NCBI GenBank assembly: GCA_036936605.1
Contig: JAUPFV010000001.1
Coordinates: forward strand, 120,040,771-120,104,770
Origin: Limnanthes douglasii subsp. nivea
Lineage: Eukaryota; Streptophyta; Magnoliopsida; Brassicales; Limnanthaceae
Direction of reading: 5' to 3'
DNA: 64,000 nt
Shown here: positions 22,930-34,977 of the stretch, piece after piece
Numbering within the stretch: position 1 is the first letter of the stretch
Layout: every line of letters starts with the position of its first letter
Notes under the pieces: model-generated
Told to the model about the DNA's origin: nothing
Database searches by the model: none
Seen by the model: only the letters and a program-made list of their open reading frames with translations
Translations under genes and position numbers: made by a program

Positions 22930-25457
22930 GCCTGAAATAAAGGTGGAAAAAATAAAGATAATTTACTTAAAGTTATAGAGTCAGAGTATGAAAACACTGC
23001 ATTCTTATAGAGCTATTTTGATCGATTAACCCTCAAATACAAGTATCTGGATGACGCCGGTCTTCTTAGTTTTTGGCCTAAGTATGGGATACCAAACGAT
23101 GTTATAATTAGGGTTCCAGAGGTCGAACACCCTTATCAAACAAGAAAGGGCGAGACATGCATGTAGACCACGGTGTTTGATTGGTGCTTAGGATTACTGA
23201 CCCTGATATAGACATATTCCCTACGCAACTGGCTACAGACGGGTGGAGAAATTTACTTAGTGTTTTATTAATCTCTCGTTTATTAGGCGTTATGGTGTAT
23301 CTAGAGGACTTATTAGCAGTCGTAGATCTAGCTAAGCTAGCGGAATCGCTTTTCTTTTATACCCAACTATGTGGTGTTAAAAAAATTGTAGACCTGCCTA
23401 ATTCTGACAAGAACTGGAAGCATTCATTCATTTTTGTATCGGGAAATTGGGAGCGTGAAAATGTTTTCCTAAATCTCCTATTAGAACGATAGTGGAAGTT
23501 AAAGTGTAAGAAAAATGTTTGTGTAATGCTTCATTGTTAAAGAACCATCTTTAACAGTGACTGGAGTGCTTGGTTGTGCAGGTGAAGGGAAGCATCAGAA
23601 ATGATGCAAGAATGGATTACCGGAGAAGGTTGTGAACCTTCTGATCAAGGTTACAAATTTAACCAACTCGACTTGGTTGCAAGAACCTGCCCGAATGTTC
23701 ACACAAATAAATTACTTGAAGGTAAGTTTGTGGCCGATTCTTGAATTATCAATTGCAAAAGACAGAAAGGTTACAATGATGGGTAGTGGAGAAATAACAA
23801 CCAAAATTGGGTAAGGGCATTGATGGAACAGAGGTACAAGGATCGGAATAGCAGTAGGGTATGGGTAGCAGTGCCTCAAAGTTGAAAAATGAAGGAGGTT
23901 GAAGGTTCTTTGTCCTTGCAGTGTCACAATGATAATGAAGGAGAAACATTGCGCATTCAAGAGGTTGGCGAGGTGAATTAGGAAGAAGGGGATTTTGTAC
24001 CACTGGGGGGTGATGTTGATAATAATCGCACTCGGCGATCTCGTAAAGAGGAGGCATGACATGAGGATACTCCTATTCTAAAACGTCCTCATGTGATATT
24101 AGACGCAATACCGCTTACGAAAAGAAAGCCACAATTGATGGATGAGGAAGACAATGATGGGGATCGTGCCCCAGAGACTAAGAGCGCACAAGCGTCGACA
24201 CCTGAGGCATGGCAGAATTGGGAAAAGGCTCAGGTAATAGATTTGAATGATGCTCGAATGGATGGTCAATCGATCTAAGATTATGGATTTGATGATGGGG
24301 AAGATCCTAAAAACATATCCCCGATGAGATAGCTCAAGGGATGGAGTAATTTGTGAAAACGGGTGTGCGACCTTCTTTTCTCTAGGTTCAGGTGGTAGGA
24401 GTGGGGTCATCGGTTGTTAACATAGTCAAACCATATCAATTGCCTACAAATAACAAAGAAATCGAGGCGAGTCGAGTTGGAAAATCAACCAAGGATTTAC
24501 CACCCTCAAACATTATAATACCATGACCTTCCATATTGATGTTTGAGGAGCTTAAAAGGTGCCCAGAATTATCATTTTATGATAATATCCCCATGAGTGA
24601 GATATTGAATAGGCAGGTGGAGCTTGCAATAGAAGTATTTTAAACTTGAACCTTTTATTTAATATAGAATAATAAAGATAACAAACTGAATTAAACTGGG
24701 AATGAAGATGTATCATAATTATGTCGTGCTATCCTATTGGCGCACGTTCAAAATTGATTACCAAATCATGAATATATAAAAGCAAGAGGCGATGTTCTGT
24801 GGGTCAGAAAAGGACTTAACCACTGAATGCGATCGGTTCAAAAATGCTTATGGAGCTCCCAAGGCACACAAAGACAAAGATGCTAAGGAAAATGAGGGGT
24901 TGCGGAAGAAGGTGGCTATGCTCAAGGGTGCTCGGGAAGCTTGTGAGGGAAAGAATAAAGAACTGACCACTGAAGCTACAACCATAATTGCACAGAATAA
25001 TGGATTCTTTAAGAGGAACGACGTCTTGATGTCTCAGAACACTAACCTTCTTTCTCAAAATATGGCACCGAATAAAAAGGTGGAAGAGCAAGCGGAGCAC
25101 ATTGCTAGTCTACTGGTGGAGAATGGGAAATTGCTAGTCGTGGTGGATGACCTGAATGTATAAATAGAGCGATAGTACCAGCAGTTCTCGAGGAAGGCAT
25201 ACGCTGACTTGGAGGTGAGGGAGATGAAGGTGATGGAAGCAGACATGGAGATGATGACCAAGAATAAAATAAAGATTGTTGCTGAACTACTGACATTGAA
25301 TCGTGGCATGAAATTAGGATCTTTGAGCAAATTTTCATCAATAACTGTGCCTTCAAAAGTGGGGGCTCATTGATCTCTGATCCTAGTCATGTGGGGCAAG
25401 AGTTGGGTAAGTTGCATATCTTGGCGGCTAAGGACACCGGACTACAGCAAAAAAAAT
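22930..25457 (+). pseudogene. T4 additional ORF, antisense to T4 gag-pol (PF04195-like)
   Basis: The N-terminal domain is the clearest of the set: KYGIPNDVIIRVPEVEHPY at 23070-23130, then QLATDGWRNLLSVLLISRLL and LPNSDKNWKHSFIFVSGNWE (23225-23455), matching the PF04195-type domain, with one frame shift near 23200. A linker with VILDAIPL and VIDLNDARMDGQSI follows (24090-24275). Last comes a long coiled coil (24792-25163 and beyond, for example ENEGLRKKVAMLKGAREACE). Several stops. It is unrelated to the RT-type enzymes of pol, and its role in the element is unknown. Confidence 0.8.
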
Positions 25458-25944
25458 AGAATCTTTAAGAGCGAGAGGCAATAATCCACCCGTTGTCCGT
25501 GAGGGTTGAAGTTATATGTTTTTTGTTGAAAACTAGTATATTTTGATATCCTAGTTGTATAACTTTGAAGAATTTTAGATGATGTGTGCTTTTTATTTAT
25601 ATCAGACTATGAAAAGCATGAAGTTGTCTTTTAATTGTTATAATATTGGAGAGCGGCTTGCAATTTGGGAAATATGTGTTTGTTGGTTTGTATTGCGCTA
25701 GGGATAGGTCCTTACAAGGTCGAGCTTAGAAGGGCTCAGTGTGTAGCATTGGGTGAGCCTTTCTCCTCAACTTTGTTCATGACGATGTCAATTTGATCCA
25801 TCGCGTGACCTCATAAAGGCTTGATACTTGATTAGTGTGGTTATTATACCGTATACAAGGTATGAGACTCATTATGGCCTTTACATAGCCTGTAGCCGAA
25901 GCTAGTTAGTCCGTTTGTTTTAAGTGACTCATTAGTCTAGGCTC
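25458..25944. other. T4 non-coding 3' part, integrase missing
   Basis: No coding region can be recognised between the end of the extra ORF and the RNase H-integrase linker of T4. Neither a tandem repeat nor the conserved post-pol block seen in T1-T3 is evident. The integrase expected here is absent. Confidence 0.6.
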
Positions 25945-28592
25945 AGTATGGCCTTTTGCGTATCCCGTAGGCTTGGTCATAGACTTGTTCGCTCTTCCGG
26001 TATAAGACATTATCCAAAATATAGTATTTTACGGCCCGTAGTTGAAGAGCTCGAGTGGTCGTCTTATCAGGCAGGAGACTGGCAGAATTAAGATACAAGA
26101 GATAAGTGTGTCTCCAACCACTGGCGTTGGCGATTGTGTTGATGGTGTCGTTCTAATTAAAAAGTTCTATAGTTGGAAGTTTCTACTTAAGGATGAGTGG
26201 GTGCTCTCCTAATGTTAAGGCCTTGGCTAGTGCATCAGCGGCTGAGATTTCCAAGCGGGGAACATGGTCGTATATTATCGTTGCAAATTTGGACTCATAC
26301 TCCTTGAGCACTGATAAGTAGCCCTGGGTTTCTTCTTTTTCGCATCATAGGTTACCCTAGCTTGATTTATAACAAACTCGGAGTCCAAACGGATTCGTAG
26401 GAGACGAGCCCCACATATTAGTGTCAGCTTCATGCCGCAAATCACTGCTTCATATTCTGTAATATTATTAATCAGCGGAAAGTTGAAACAAATCTCTTTT
26501 CTGAGGATGACCCCTACACTTCCTCCAGATGTACTTGAAGCCCTATTAGCCTCGATAATCCATTCCATATGCTCTGTTGCGAGTGACGTATCGCTTGAAT
26601 GAGGTATCTCTCTAGGTGAGGAAAATTCTGTCAGGAAGTCAGCCATGGCATTCCTCTTAATTGCATTAAGTTGTTCAAACTAAATATCATACTCTTCGAG
26701 CTCGATGCTCTACTTAGTCAGTCTGCTTGAGGTATCAGGTTTTTGTAGTACGGTTTTGAGGGGGAAAGACATTCTGACTGTGATTGTGTGTGCTTGGAAA
26801 TACGCGCGCATTTTTCGAGTAGCTGTGACCAGACCTAATGCAAGCTTTTCTAAGTTTAGGTATCTAGTCTCGGTATCGGCCATCGTTTCACTCGTATAGT
26901 AGAAAGATCGTTGAACACCAACTGGTTCCCTTGCTAAGACTGCACTAACAGGAAAAGGTGAAACAGACAAGTATAAGAATAGTAGCTCACCGACGAGGGG
27001 GCTGACAAAAGTTCTCGCGATGTGAGGTTGTTTTTCAGTTTGATAAAGGCCATGTTGCATTCCTATGTCCAAGAAAATTTCTTTGCCCCTCGAAGAACCT
27101 CGAGAAAAATGTGTTTTTTATCTGAGGCTCTGGAAATGAAGCATGAAAGTGCTACAAGGCATCCTGTTAGACATTGGACCTCCCTTATATTCCTGGACGG
27201 TGCCATTTGTATGATTGCTTGCAGCTGGGTAGGGTCGGCTTCGATCCCTTTTTTACTGACTATAAAGCCCAAGAATTTTTCATTTATTACCCCAAAAGAA
27301 TACTTTATCAGATTCAACTTCAAATTAAACTCGTGCATGAGGTTGAACATGGTTTAAAGCACCTCAAATTGCTTTTCTTTTGTATGAGTTTTGAGGATCA
27401 TGTCATCGATATAAGCCTCAATATGCCTACCCAAGTGATCTGTGAAAATATGGTGGACCAGACGCTCATACGTGGAACCAACATTTTCCAGGCCGAATGA
27501 TATCACATTGTAACAGTATAAAGTGCGCTCGGTTTGGAATGACGTATGCTCCTCGTCTGAAGGATTAAGTCGAATCTGATTATAACCGGAGTATGCATCC
27601 ATAAAAGAGAATTATTCACAAACCAAGGTTGAATCCACCAGTTGATCGATGCGAGGTAGAGGAATGCATATTTGGGGCATGTTTGGTTTAGATTGGTGAA
27701 TTCAACGCACATGCTCCATTGACCGCTCTGCTGTTTTACTAATATTGGTTTGCCACCCATACTGGATATCGTGTATTTTGAATATGACCGAGCCGAGAAA
27801 ACTTAGTCACCCCAGCACTGATAGCCTCCTCCCTCTCTGTTGAGAATGATCGGCGTTTCTGCCGCACCGTTTTGGCGTATGGATCGATAGCTAAAATGTC
27901 CAACTTCTTCCCCAATAGGTTAAGTAGCAGTTATTTCAAAAGAGAATCCAAGTTTTTACCTAATCGTAGAGTCAGGCCTTATGCTACTAACTCATCAACC
28001 AAATTAGGAGGATCCTCATCTGGTAGATCAATCTCATGCGGCTCATCAACAGGATCGGGTGGAAGTGGTGCACTGACCGATCCCTCGTGCAGCCACTCAC
28101 CATTTAATTTCTATTTGAGAGGCTTGGTTGGGTCAACCGCGACCGCGTAACACGTCTTTGTAGTCCGTTGACTTCCTATGATGATACCGACCGCATTTCC
28201 TATTGGGTACTTTATGAATTGTCTAAAATTACATGGGGTTGCCTCCATCATACGTAGCCAAGGTCGCTCAATAATCGCGTGGTAGGAACTAGGAGCATCT
28301 AAGATCATGAATAATATCTTGAGCTCTTTCTTTGTAGCCCTATAACTGAATTTAACCATCAACTCGACCTCTCCCATACACTGAGATACCTTGTCTTCAT
28401 ATCCGACCATAGTACGCTAGGTAGGCTTATATGGTGGGACTTTGCGCATGCGATCGTAGTTGTATTTAAAAATGACGTTTGTCGAGCTACCTCCATCTAC
28501 TCAAACTCGAGTTACCATTACTCCCCTGATGTCTAGATTCATTGTCGATCCATCCTCATGTGGCGTGCTAACACCCCTCAGGTCGTCGTTGA
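25945..28592 (-). pseudogene. T4 pol: protease (part), RT, RNase H, second RNase H, linker
   Basis: The protease part begins at the T3 junction (DLRGVSTPHEDG...), with active-site VDGGSSTNVIF near 28500 (D-G-G instead of D-T-G) and SSYHAIIERPWLR near 28270. RT covers 27760-27063 in three frames, with SGYNQIRLNPSDEEHTSF and catalytic YIDD near 27402-27413. RNase H is at 27072-26710. The second RNase H (26646-26275) keeps NITEYEAVICGMK and DSEF, but the first catalytic Asp appears lost (IIEANRASS). At 26270-25945 the linker before integrase is readable (LEISAADALAKALTL, then LDNVLYRKSEQ), and then homology stops. No integrase. Confidence 0.85.
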
Positions 28593-28955
28593 TTTGTTTG
28601 GATATTACAGTCAAAGCTTACCAATTAATACGGACATAGGTAATTCGGACCATATCACTCCACTATAAAATCTGAACAGGACAAATGTGAACACCTTTTG
28701 ACTAAGCTATTTGCTAATCTACTTAATAACTAATGGGTCTTTAAACTCGACTCGGTTTAACAACTTGACCCGGTAAGCCCATTGGTTATTAATTAAAAGT
28801 ATAAATACCCCAACACTCTCATTAATGAGGGTGATCAACATTTAATACAAGCAGACTGCTTAATTATCTCACTACTCCTCACATTAAACACAAAATACCT
28901 CAAACTTACTAAAACACTTTACCAAACTACCCCCATCCCAAAATAAACCAAACCA
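28593..28955 (+). repeat. T3 5' LTR
   Basis: Begins tttgtttggatattacag (the 3' LTR begins tgagtttggatattacag, so the TG of this copy is mutated) and ends aaaataaaccaaacca. TATA-like agtataaatacccc at about 28797. The primer-binding site follows directly. Confidence 0.9.
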
Positions 28956-28975
28956 AATTGGCGACCACAATGGGA
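28956..28975 (+). other. T3 primer-binding site
   Basis: aattggcgaccacaatggga immediately after the LTR end. T2 has the same site with one change. Confidence 0.75.
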
Positions 28976-29027
28976 GCACGAAGGTGCCTGAATTTTACAT
29001 TCAAAACCAGTAAGAAAACTCGTTCGA

Positions 29028-30511
29028 ATGGATCCGAGCGAGCAAGGTACTCCACCTCCTGTGGTGGAAACGGTTAGGGAGAACAAGGAATACACTGTTG
29101 AGGAGTGAGAAAAATTGAGACCAGAGATATGAGCACTGAGGGCCATAAAACAAGGAGAGAAGGGTATTATGGAGAAATCAGGGGCATCAACTATTCATCA
29201 TACTGACAATTCTGGGGAAAATGATCTATCAATAAAGACTCGTCTTAGTTCAAAAAAGACTCATCTCAGCTCTAAGAAGACACATGGGTCTAAGCCTGTT
29301 GAAAGTTCATATTCTGAGTCCTATAGTAGCTCTTCGAATGAGGTCGAGCTTGAGGAATCTTTGTCATTAAGCAGTGATGAAGGGAGATCTAAAAAAAATA
29401 TGAAGTTGATCAAAAATTATTCAAGAAAGAGGGATAGGAATGGTAGACTTAAAAGACATATGGGCAAAGGGTTATCCCACAGGCATGCTGATCAATTGCT
29501 GATAGATCTGTTTGCCTTTCAGACCGAACCATGTATTTTTACCACACCTAATGAATATACAATCTTCAATCGCAATAAGAACTGGAGGCATTCACCTTTG
29601 TTTGCAAAAATACTGTCTGGAAACCTACCCAAAAGATTTGACAGCTCCAAAATGGAAAAGTATGATGGAAGTCGAGATACGGACAACCATTTGAAGAAAT
29701 TCAAGAACTTTATGATGAATTTTGATGATGATGACAAACTCTTGTGCAGAGCCTTCTCCCAAACTTGTATGGGATATGATCTTGAATGGTATAATAGCTT
29801 ACCTCAGGGTGTACTAGAAACTTTGATATATTCAGGGTTGCCTTCCAAAGGAAATTCATTGGAAGTAAAGATGTGAATGGTAATGGGGATACCATTATCC
29901 ATTGTTCCCAAGAACTAAACGAGTCTTTAAAGGACTACATAAGTCGATTCATGAATACAAAGAACGGATTAGCAGATTGCTTTGAGCATGTGGCAATTGC
30001 TTCTCTAAGACAGGGGTTGAATCCTAGGAACCTGGCTGATTCTGTAACCATGAAAAAAGCTATGACTTGGGGTGGTCTGTTATATCAAGTGGGAAAGCAG
30101 GTTAATATGGAAGAAAAAAAAGAAAACCAGGGTGCACCGTCAAGTGAGGTCCACCACAACAGCCCCTTCAGCCCTAACCATTCCGGCTACAAGGCCAAAG
30201 AGACCGGACAAGGATCCAACCAGACTAAACAAACTCAATCCAACCAGAATCAAGCTCAGAGCCAACAGTCAAGAGGTAAAAGAGGTCATTGGGTTCAGCC
30301 GGAGTGGTTTGCAGAGTTAAGGGAGAATATGGCCACAATCTATGATAAGACTAAGGAGGAAGTTCATTTCCGGAAGCCGGCGGCACTACAGTCTCCTAAA
30401 GAAAGCCTAAATACTTGTTTTTGCCAATATCACAATGATATAGGCCATAACACTCAAGACTGCATAGCATTAAAACAAGAAGTAAAAAATTTATTGAAAG
30501 AGGAAAACTGA
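29028..30511 (+). pseudogene. T3 Gag
   Basis: The ATG at 29028 opens the frame. TGA codons at 29106-29108 and 29130-29132 interrupt it before the long open part (29169-29876). The capsid core is MEKYDGSRDTDNHLKKFKNF, FMMNFDDDDKLLCRAFSQTC and YNSLPQG. A one-base frameshift near 29820 moves the continuation to the frame used at 29873-30511 (NGNGDTIIHCSQELNESLKD). A Gln/Asn-rich linker and a zinc-knuckle-like CFCQYHNDIGHNTQDC (30415-30465) follow. The TGA at 30509-30511 (probably from CGA) separates it from the protease, which keeps the same frame. Confidence 0.9.
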
Positions 30512-31287
30512 GAGCTTATATCAAAAGAAGAAGTGGAAACAGGCCTGACAATGCTCCTCGGACGGGCCCTACAAATAATCCTGGAACATCTGCTCAAAAA
30601 GGGGCAATGGTGATTCTTGAAAGATTCGATGTTGATTCTGAGTACTTGGATCCTGACCCAGCTCGGAATAAGGTGGGAGTCATAACAGAACAAACCAGAA
30701 TGGTGTCCGGAGTAATCAATTTCTTTGAGTCACTCACCATCTTTGGAGGAGATACTGTGACAGCACCCACCCCTTCATCAAGAAAGAGGCATGTACATAG
30801 TTTGGCCACTCAACTGGAAGGGGGAATGTCTTCCCATCAGCGCAAAACCCCTTTCCCATTCATAGTTTTTGATGAGGATGATTTGAGGAATATTGTTGGG
30901 CCTCATAAGGATGTGGTGGTTATATGACCATTTAGTGAGGGCAATGATATACGCCAGATTTTGATAGATACAGGCAGTTCGGCAAACATCCTCTTCTTAA
31001 GCTCTTATAAATAGATGAGGAATCTTGTTGTTATTCTACACTCAATTAGAACTATTGTGGGCTTCATAGGAAGCTCTGCGGATGTAATTGAGGGATTTGA
31101 GGAAGAAGTAATGTTGGGCAATGGACCTTTTAAAAAGATGGTGAGGGTACTCATCATTGTGGTAGACTGCCCCACATCATATAATGCAATTTTTGGGAGG
31201 TCTTGGCTTTCCAGAATGCATGTTGTGGCCTCAACAGACCATCAGTGTTTAAAGTATGCAGTTCAAGGACAAGTAGGTGTTGTCTGA
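30512..31287 (+). pseudogene. T3 aspartic protease
   Basis: The linker (EYLDPDPARN..., ESLTIFGGD) precedes FPFIVFDEDDLRNIVGPHKD, then the intact active site LIDTGSSANIL (30961-30993) and TSYNAIFGRSWLSRM near 31177-31220. Stops at about 30925-30927 and 31012-31014 (TAG, likely from CAG) interrupt the frame. The catalytic D-T-G is preserved, unlike T1 and T4. Cleaves the Gag-Pol precursor in functional relatives. Confidence 0.88.
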
Positions 31288-32560
31288 AGTAGTCTGAAGA
31301 TATCCATGGAGTGTTATGCAACTGCTCTAACTCCTAAGACTTTGGGGGCAATTCGAATTAATGAAGTTTAGCAGTTACTGGAGCCTTCTGAGGGGGAGAG
31401 TGAGATTGATGACCCCAGAGAGACTCCTAGTCTTATATTACCAGTTGAAGAAGTTGAAACTCACTCCCTTGCAGAGGTGGTAGAAATATCAAGATTTGTT
31501 CCAAGTTGGCACTAGAATTAAATAAGAAATTGTTGTCTTTTTTTATAAACAATCAGTATGTCTTCGCTTGGTGTAATAGTGATGTGACCGAAGTACCGGC
31601 AAGCTTTATCTCACACAAGTTGTCCATCCGGAGTGATGTTGCACCTGTTATACAGAAAAGAAGAGCTTTTTCTAAGGAAAAAGCATATGTGATAGTTTAA
31701 GAGGTAGATTGGCTTACCAAGATGGGACACATAAAGGAATCCCAATATCCTTTATGGACTGCCAATCCGGTGTTAGTCATGAAAAAGAACAGGAAATGGC
31801 GTATAATCATTGATTTCACTGACCTTAACAGAGCTTGCCCAAAAGATCTATATCATGTCCCCGGGATAGATCAATTGGTAGACTCTACGTCTGGAAACAA
31901 GTTGTTGTCCTTCATGGATGCTTTCAAGGATCAAGATCATATTATCTTCATAACAGACAGAGGTATCCATTGCTATAAAGTCATACCCTTTGGGTTAAAG
32001 AATGTTCGGACTACTTATCAGAGGTTAGTGAACAAAACATTCGCTAATCAGATTGGTAGAAATATGGAAGTATACATAGATGATAAGACGGTTAAAAGCT
32101 TGGAGGAGGATTTGCACATAATTGATCTTCAAGAAACTTTTGCTAATTTAGCAGCTGTGAATTTGAAATTAAATCCAGAGAAATGTGTGTTTGGGGTCCG
32201 ATCTGAAAAGTTTTTGGGTTATATAATAAGTGAAAAAGGTTTCAGCCTGATCCGGATCAACTTATTGCACTATTGGAAATGGGTCATCCTCGAAATGTTA
32301 AAGAGGTCCAAAGGCTCACCGGAAGATTGGCTGCCTTGAACAGGTTTATTTCAAGGTCTTCGGAAAAATGTGCTCTATTTTTCAAACCTTGAAGAATGCT
32401 AAAAACTTCAATTGGTCTCCACAGTGCAACCAGACCTTCGTTGAGATAAATACACACTTATCCTCACCAAAGACTCTATTTAATACCGTTCAAGGAGAAA
32501 CGCTCTATGTATACTTGGTTGTGTAAGAATGTGCTATAAGTGCAGTTCTGGTAAGAGAAG
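31288..32560 (+). pseudogene. T3 reverse transcriptase
   Basis: The N-terminal lead is at 31506-31700 (NNQYVFAWCNSDVTEVPASF), then a TAA at 31698-31700, then the RT fingers and palm at 31722-32339: NRKWRIIIDFTDLNRACPKD, KVIPFGLKNVRTTYQRL, and the catalytic VYIDD at 32070-32084. Compared with T1 and T4, about ten residues after SFMDAF are missing (the SGYNQIQ-type segment), an in-frame deletion that removes part of the dNTP-binding region. The thumb and connection continue in another frame after 32240 (VKEVQRLTGRLAALNRFISR in one frame). Confidence 0.88.
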
Positions 32561-33396
32561 TGGGCAATCATCCTCGTCCGGTATACTACATCAGCAAAAG
32601 TTTATTAGATGCTGAGAAGAGGTCTTTAAAGCTGGAAATATTCGCACTAGCCTTAGTGATTGTAGCAAGAAAGATGAGGTCGTATTTTCAATCTCATTCC
32701 ATCATTGTCCGGACATCTTTCCCACTAAAAACTATTCTCCAAAAGATAGATATATCAAGCAGGATGACCAAGTGTTTAATAGTTTCGGCGATTACGACAT
32801 TGATTTTGCCCCCCCCCCCCCCCCGAATGGCTATTAAAGCCCAGTCAATGACTGATTTCTTAGTAGAATTCCATGCGGACAGGAACTCTAAACAAACTTC
32901 AGAAGATAAGACCAAGAAAGAATGGGTAGTCCAAACTGATGGTGGGTCAAGCACAATGGATTGTGGAGCTGGAATTTGCCTAACCTCTCCATATGGTGAT
33001 AAGATGTATCAAGCTATATGCTTTGGGTTAAGGGCCTCTAACAATGAGTCAGAATATGAAACAACTATAGCTGGTCTTAAATTGGCTCTCTTATGTGGGG
33101 CTAAGAGAGTTCGTTTGATGAGTGACTCTCAACTGCTCATCCATCATGCTCAAGGTCAGTCTGAGGCCAAGAAAGAGTAGATGATCAAGTACTTACTCGT
33201 CTTGAAAGAAGTGAAAGCAGATTTCAAAAGTGTTTGTTATGAGCATATTCTCAGATCGGAGAAAACACTGGCAAACTCTTTAGCAACTATAACATATTCT
33301 GACTCCTACCTTAGGATTCACATACAAGAATTCACGTCCATACAACCAAGTCAAAACAAAGAAGATGGGGAAAGTATGAGCATACATGTGATTTAG
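32561..33396 (+). pseudogene. T3 RNase H followed by archaeal-type RNase H
   Basis: The first RNase H is at about 32400-32800 (RPVYYISKSLLDAEKRSLKL, then YFQSHSIIVRTSFPLKTIL). A run of 14 C at 32811-32824 replaces a piece of the joining segment and shifts its meaning (LPPPPPR). The second RNase H spans 32914-33230: WVVQTDGGSSTMDCGAGICL, then NNESEYETTIAGLKLALLCG and LMSDSQLLIHH, with D, E and D all present. A TAG at 33178-33180 interrupts before SLATITYSDSYLRIHIQEF. Two consecutive RNase H domains identify the Tat lineage. Confidence 0.9.
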
Positions 33397-34640
33397 CCTA
33401 AAGATTGGAGATATACCATTCTTCAATATATTTTTGATGGGGTTTTGTCTTCGGACAAAGTTATGGCAAGAAAGAATAAACACAAAGCACATGTTTTTTT
33501 TATGATAAGGGAGTTCTTTATAAGAAATATTTTAGTAGACCTCTCCTACGTTGTTTGGGGGTCGAAGAATCCCAAGTCGTTTTATCTGAACTGCATGATT
33601 GGGAGGGTTCAGCCCATTGTGGGTACATGACACTAACCCGGAGAGTCCTACTAGCTGGAGACTATTGGCCATCCATAATGGCAGATGCAAAAGAAATGGT
33701 GAAGAAATGGGATTCATGTCAAAGGTATGGGAATGAAATTCATGTGCCAACAGTATGTATGGAGTCTATTTCTGAGCCAATACATTTTGCCAGAGGAGGG
33801 ATGGACTTAGTGGGACCTCTACCTATGGCATCCGGGGGGTGCAGAACTATTATAGTTGCTATTGATTATTTCTCAAAATGGATAGAGGCAGCTCCCTTGT
33901 CAGGGACTACTTCGAAGGCTGTCATTTAATTTATCTTGTCCAACATATGCTGCAGATTTGGGGTTCCTCAAAAGATTACTACAGACAATGGGCCACAGTT
34001 TGATAACAAAGATATGGAGATTTTTTGTGCTTTTAGAGGTATTCATCATTGTTTTTCTTCTCCTTTCCATCCACAAGAAAATGGTCAGGTTGAAGTTGCC
34101 AACAAAACCATTTTTTCTTGATTAAAAAGGAATTTAGAATGTACTGCATGGAAGTGGCCAAGCTATTTACAAAAAGTGTTGTGGGCCTACCGAACTACTC
34201 TTCGGGCTGCTACATAAGAGTCTCATTTTACCTTGGTGTATAGGATGGATGCAATTACCCCCATAGAAGCTACCTTACCATCGTACATAGTCCATAACTA
34301 TTCCAAACAAGCTAATAAGATAGCAATTAGGAATCAGTTGGACTTAATATAAGAAAGAAGGGTTAAAGCACACTTAAGAACAGCTCACTACCAAGGTTTG
34401 ATGAGGAACAAATTTGGCTCCAAGGTCAAAAGAAGAGATTTTCAACCAGAAGATAAGGTGTTAAGAAACGTTTTCTTACATACCAAGGAGAAGCAGTTCG
34501 GCAAGTTAGCTCCAAAGTGGGAAGGCCCCTATGAGGTCTGTGAAAAGCTCAAGCCTGGGACATATAGACTTCAAGACAAAGAAGTAAGAGTTTTGAAGCA
34601 CCCATGAAATATTGAACATTTCAGGTTATATTTAGAGTAA
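33397..34640 (+). pseudogene. T3 integrase
   Basis: The zinc finger is at 33590-33730 (LHDWEGSAHCGYMTLTRRVL, YYWP-type DYWPSIMADAKE, KKWDSCQR); the first Cys of the HHCC set is Trp. The catalytic D-D-E is intact in sequence: GMDLVGPLPM, TTDNGPQFDN and QENGQVEV. Then KVLWAYRTTL-like, and the C-terminal domain KLAPKWEGPYEVCEKLKPGT to HFRLYLE, ending at 34638-34640. Stops at 33394-33396, 33927-33929, about 34120, 34215, 34350 and 34605 break it. Most sit where Gln, Arg or Trp is expected. Confidence 0.9.
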
Positions 34641-34686
34641 AGTTTTTGTGTAAATATTTACTTGTTAAGTACCAATGTAAATATTA

Positions 34687-34740
34687 GGGGGCATACTCTT
34701 TCCTATCCTTGTAGCGCGGGGAGGTTTTAATGAGGTGTCC
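34687..34740 (+). promoter_or_regulatory. Conserved block just downstream of pol (T3 copy)
   Basis: ggggcatactctttcctatc, then cgcggggaggttttaatgag. The same block follows pol in T1 and T2. 34741-34977, between it and the extra ORF, has no tandem array, only a duplicated 'cactctcacttc' near 34909 and 34967. Confidence 0.6.
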
Positions 34741-34977
34741 AGTCCTTTCTTCAATAATATATAATACCTTCTTAAAAAATTCAGAGTGATTTTACTACAA
34801 TTCAATTCAAGTAAAAATCAGATGTTCAATACCTTGGATCTTTAGTGGATCGGATAAACTTGATGGTTGATTATGACTATTAAATACATGTCATCGGAGA
34901 TATTAAACACTCTCACTTCAATACTTATGAAATGATAGGGGCTACTTAAACATTAGCCGTGAAAAACACTCTCACTT

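Noticed and set aside
23712..25356. Minus-strand open frames across the T4 extra ORF
   Set aside because: They lie opposite the PF04195-like and coiled-coil coding strand and show only low-complexity Leu/Ser/Pro composition.
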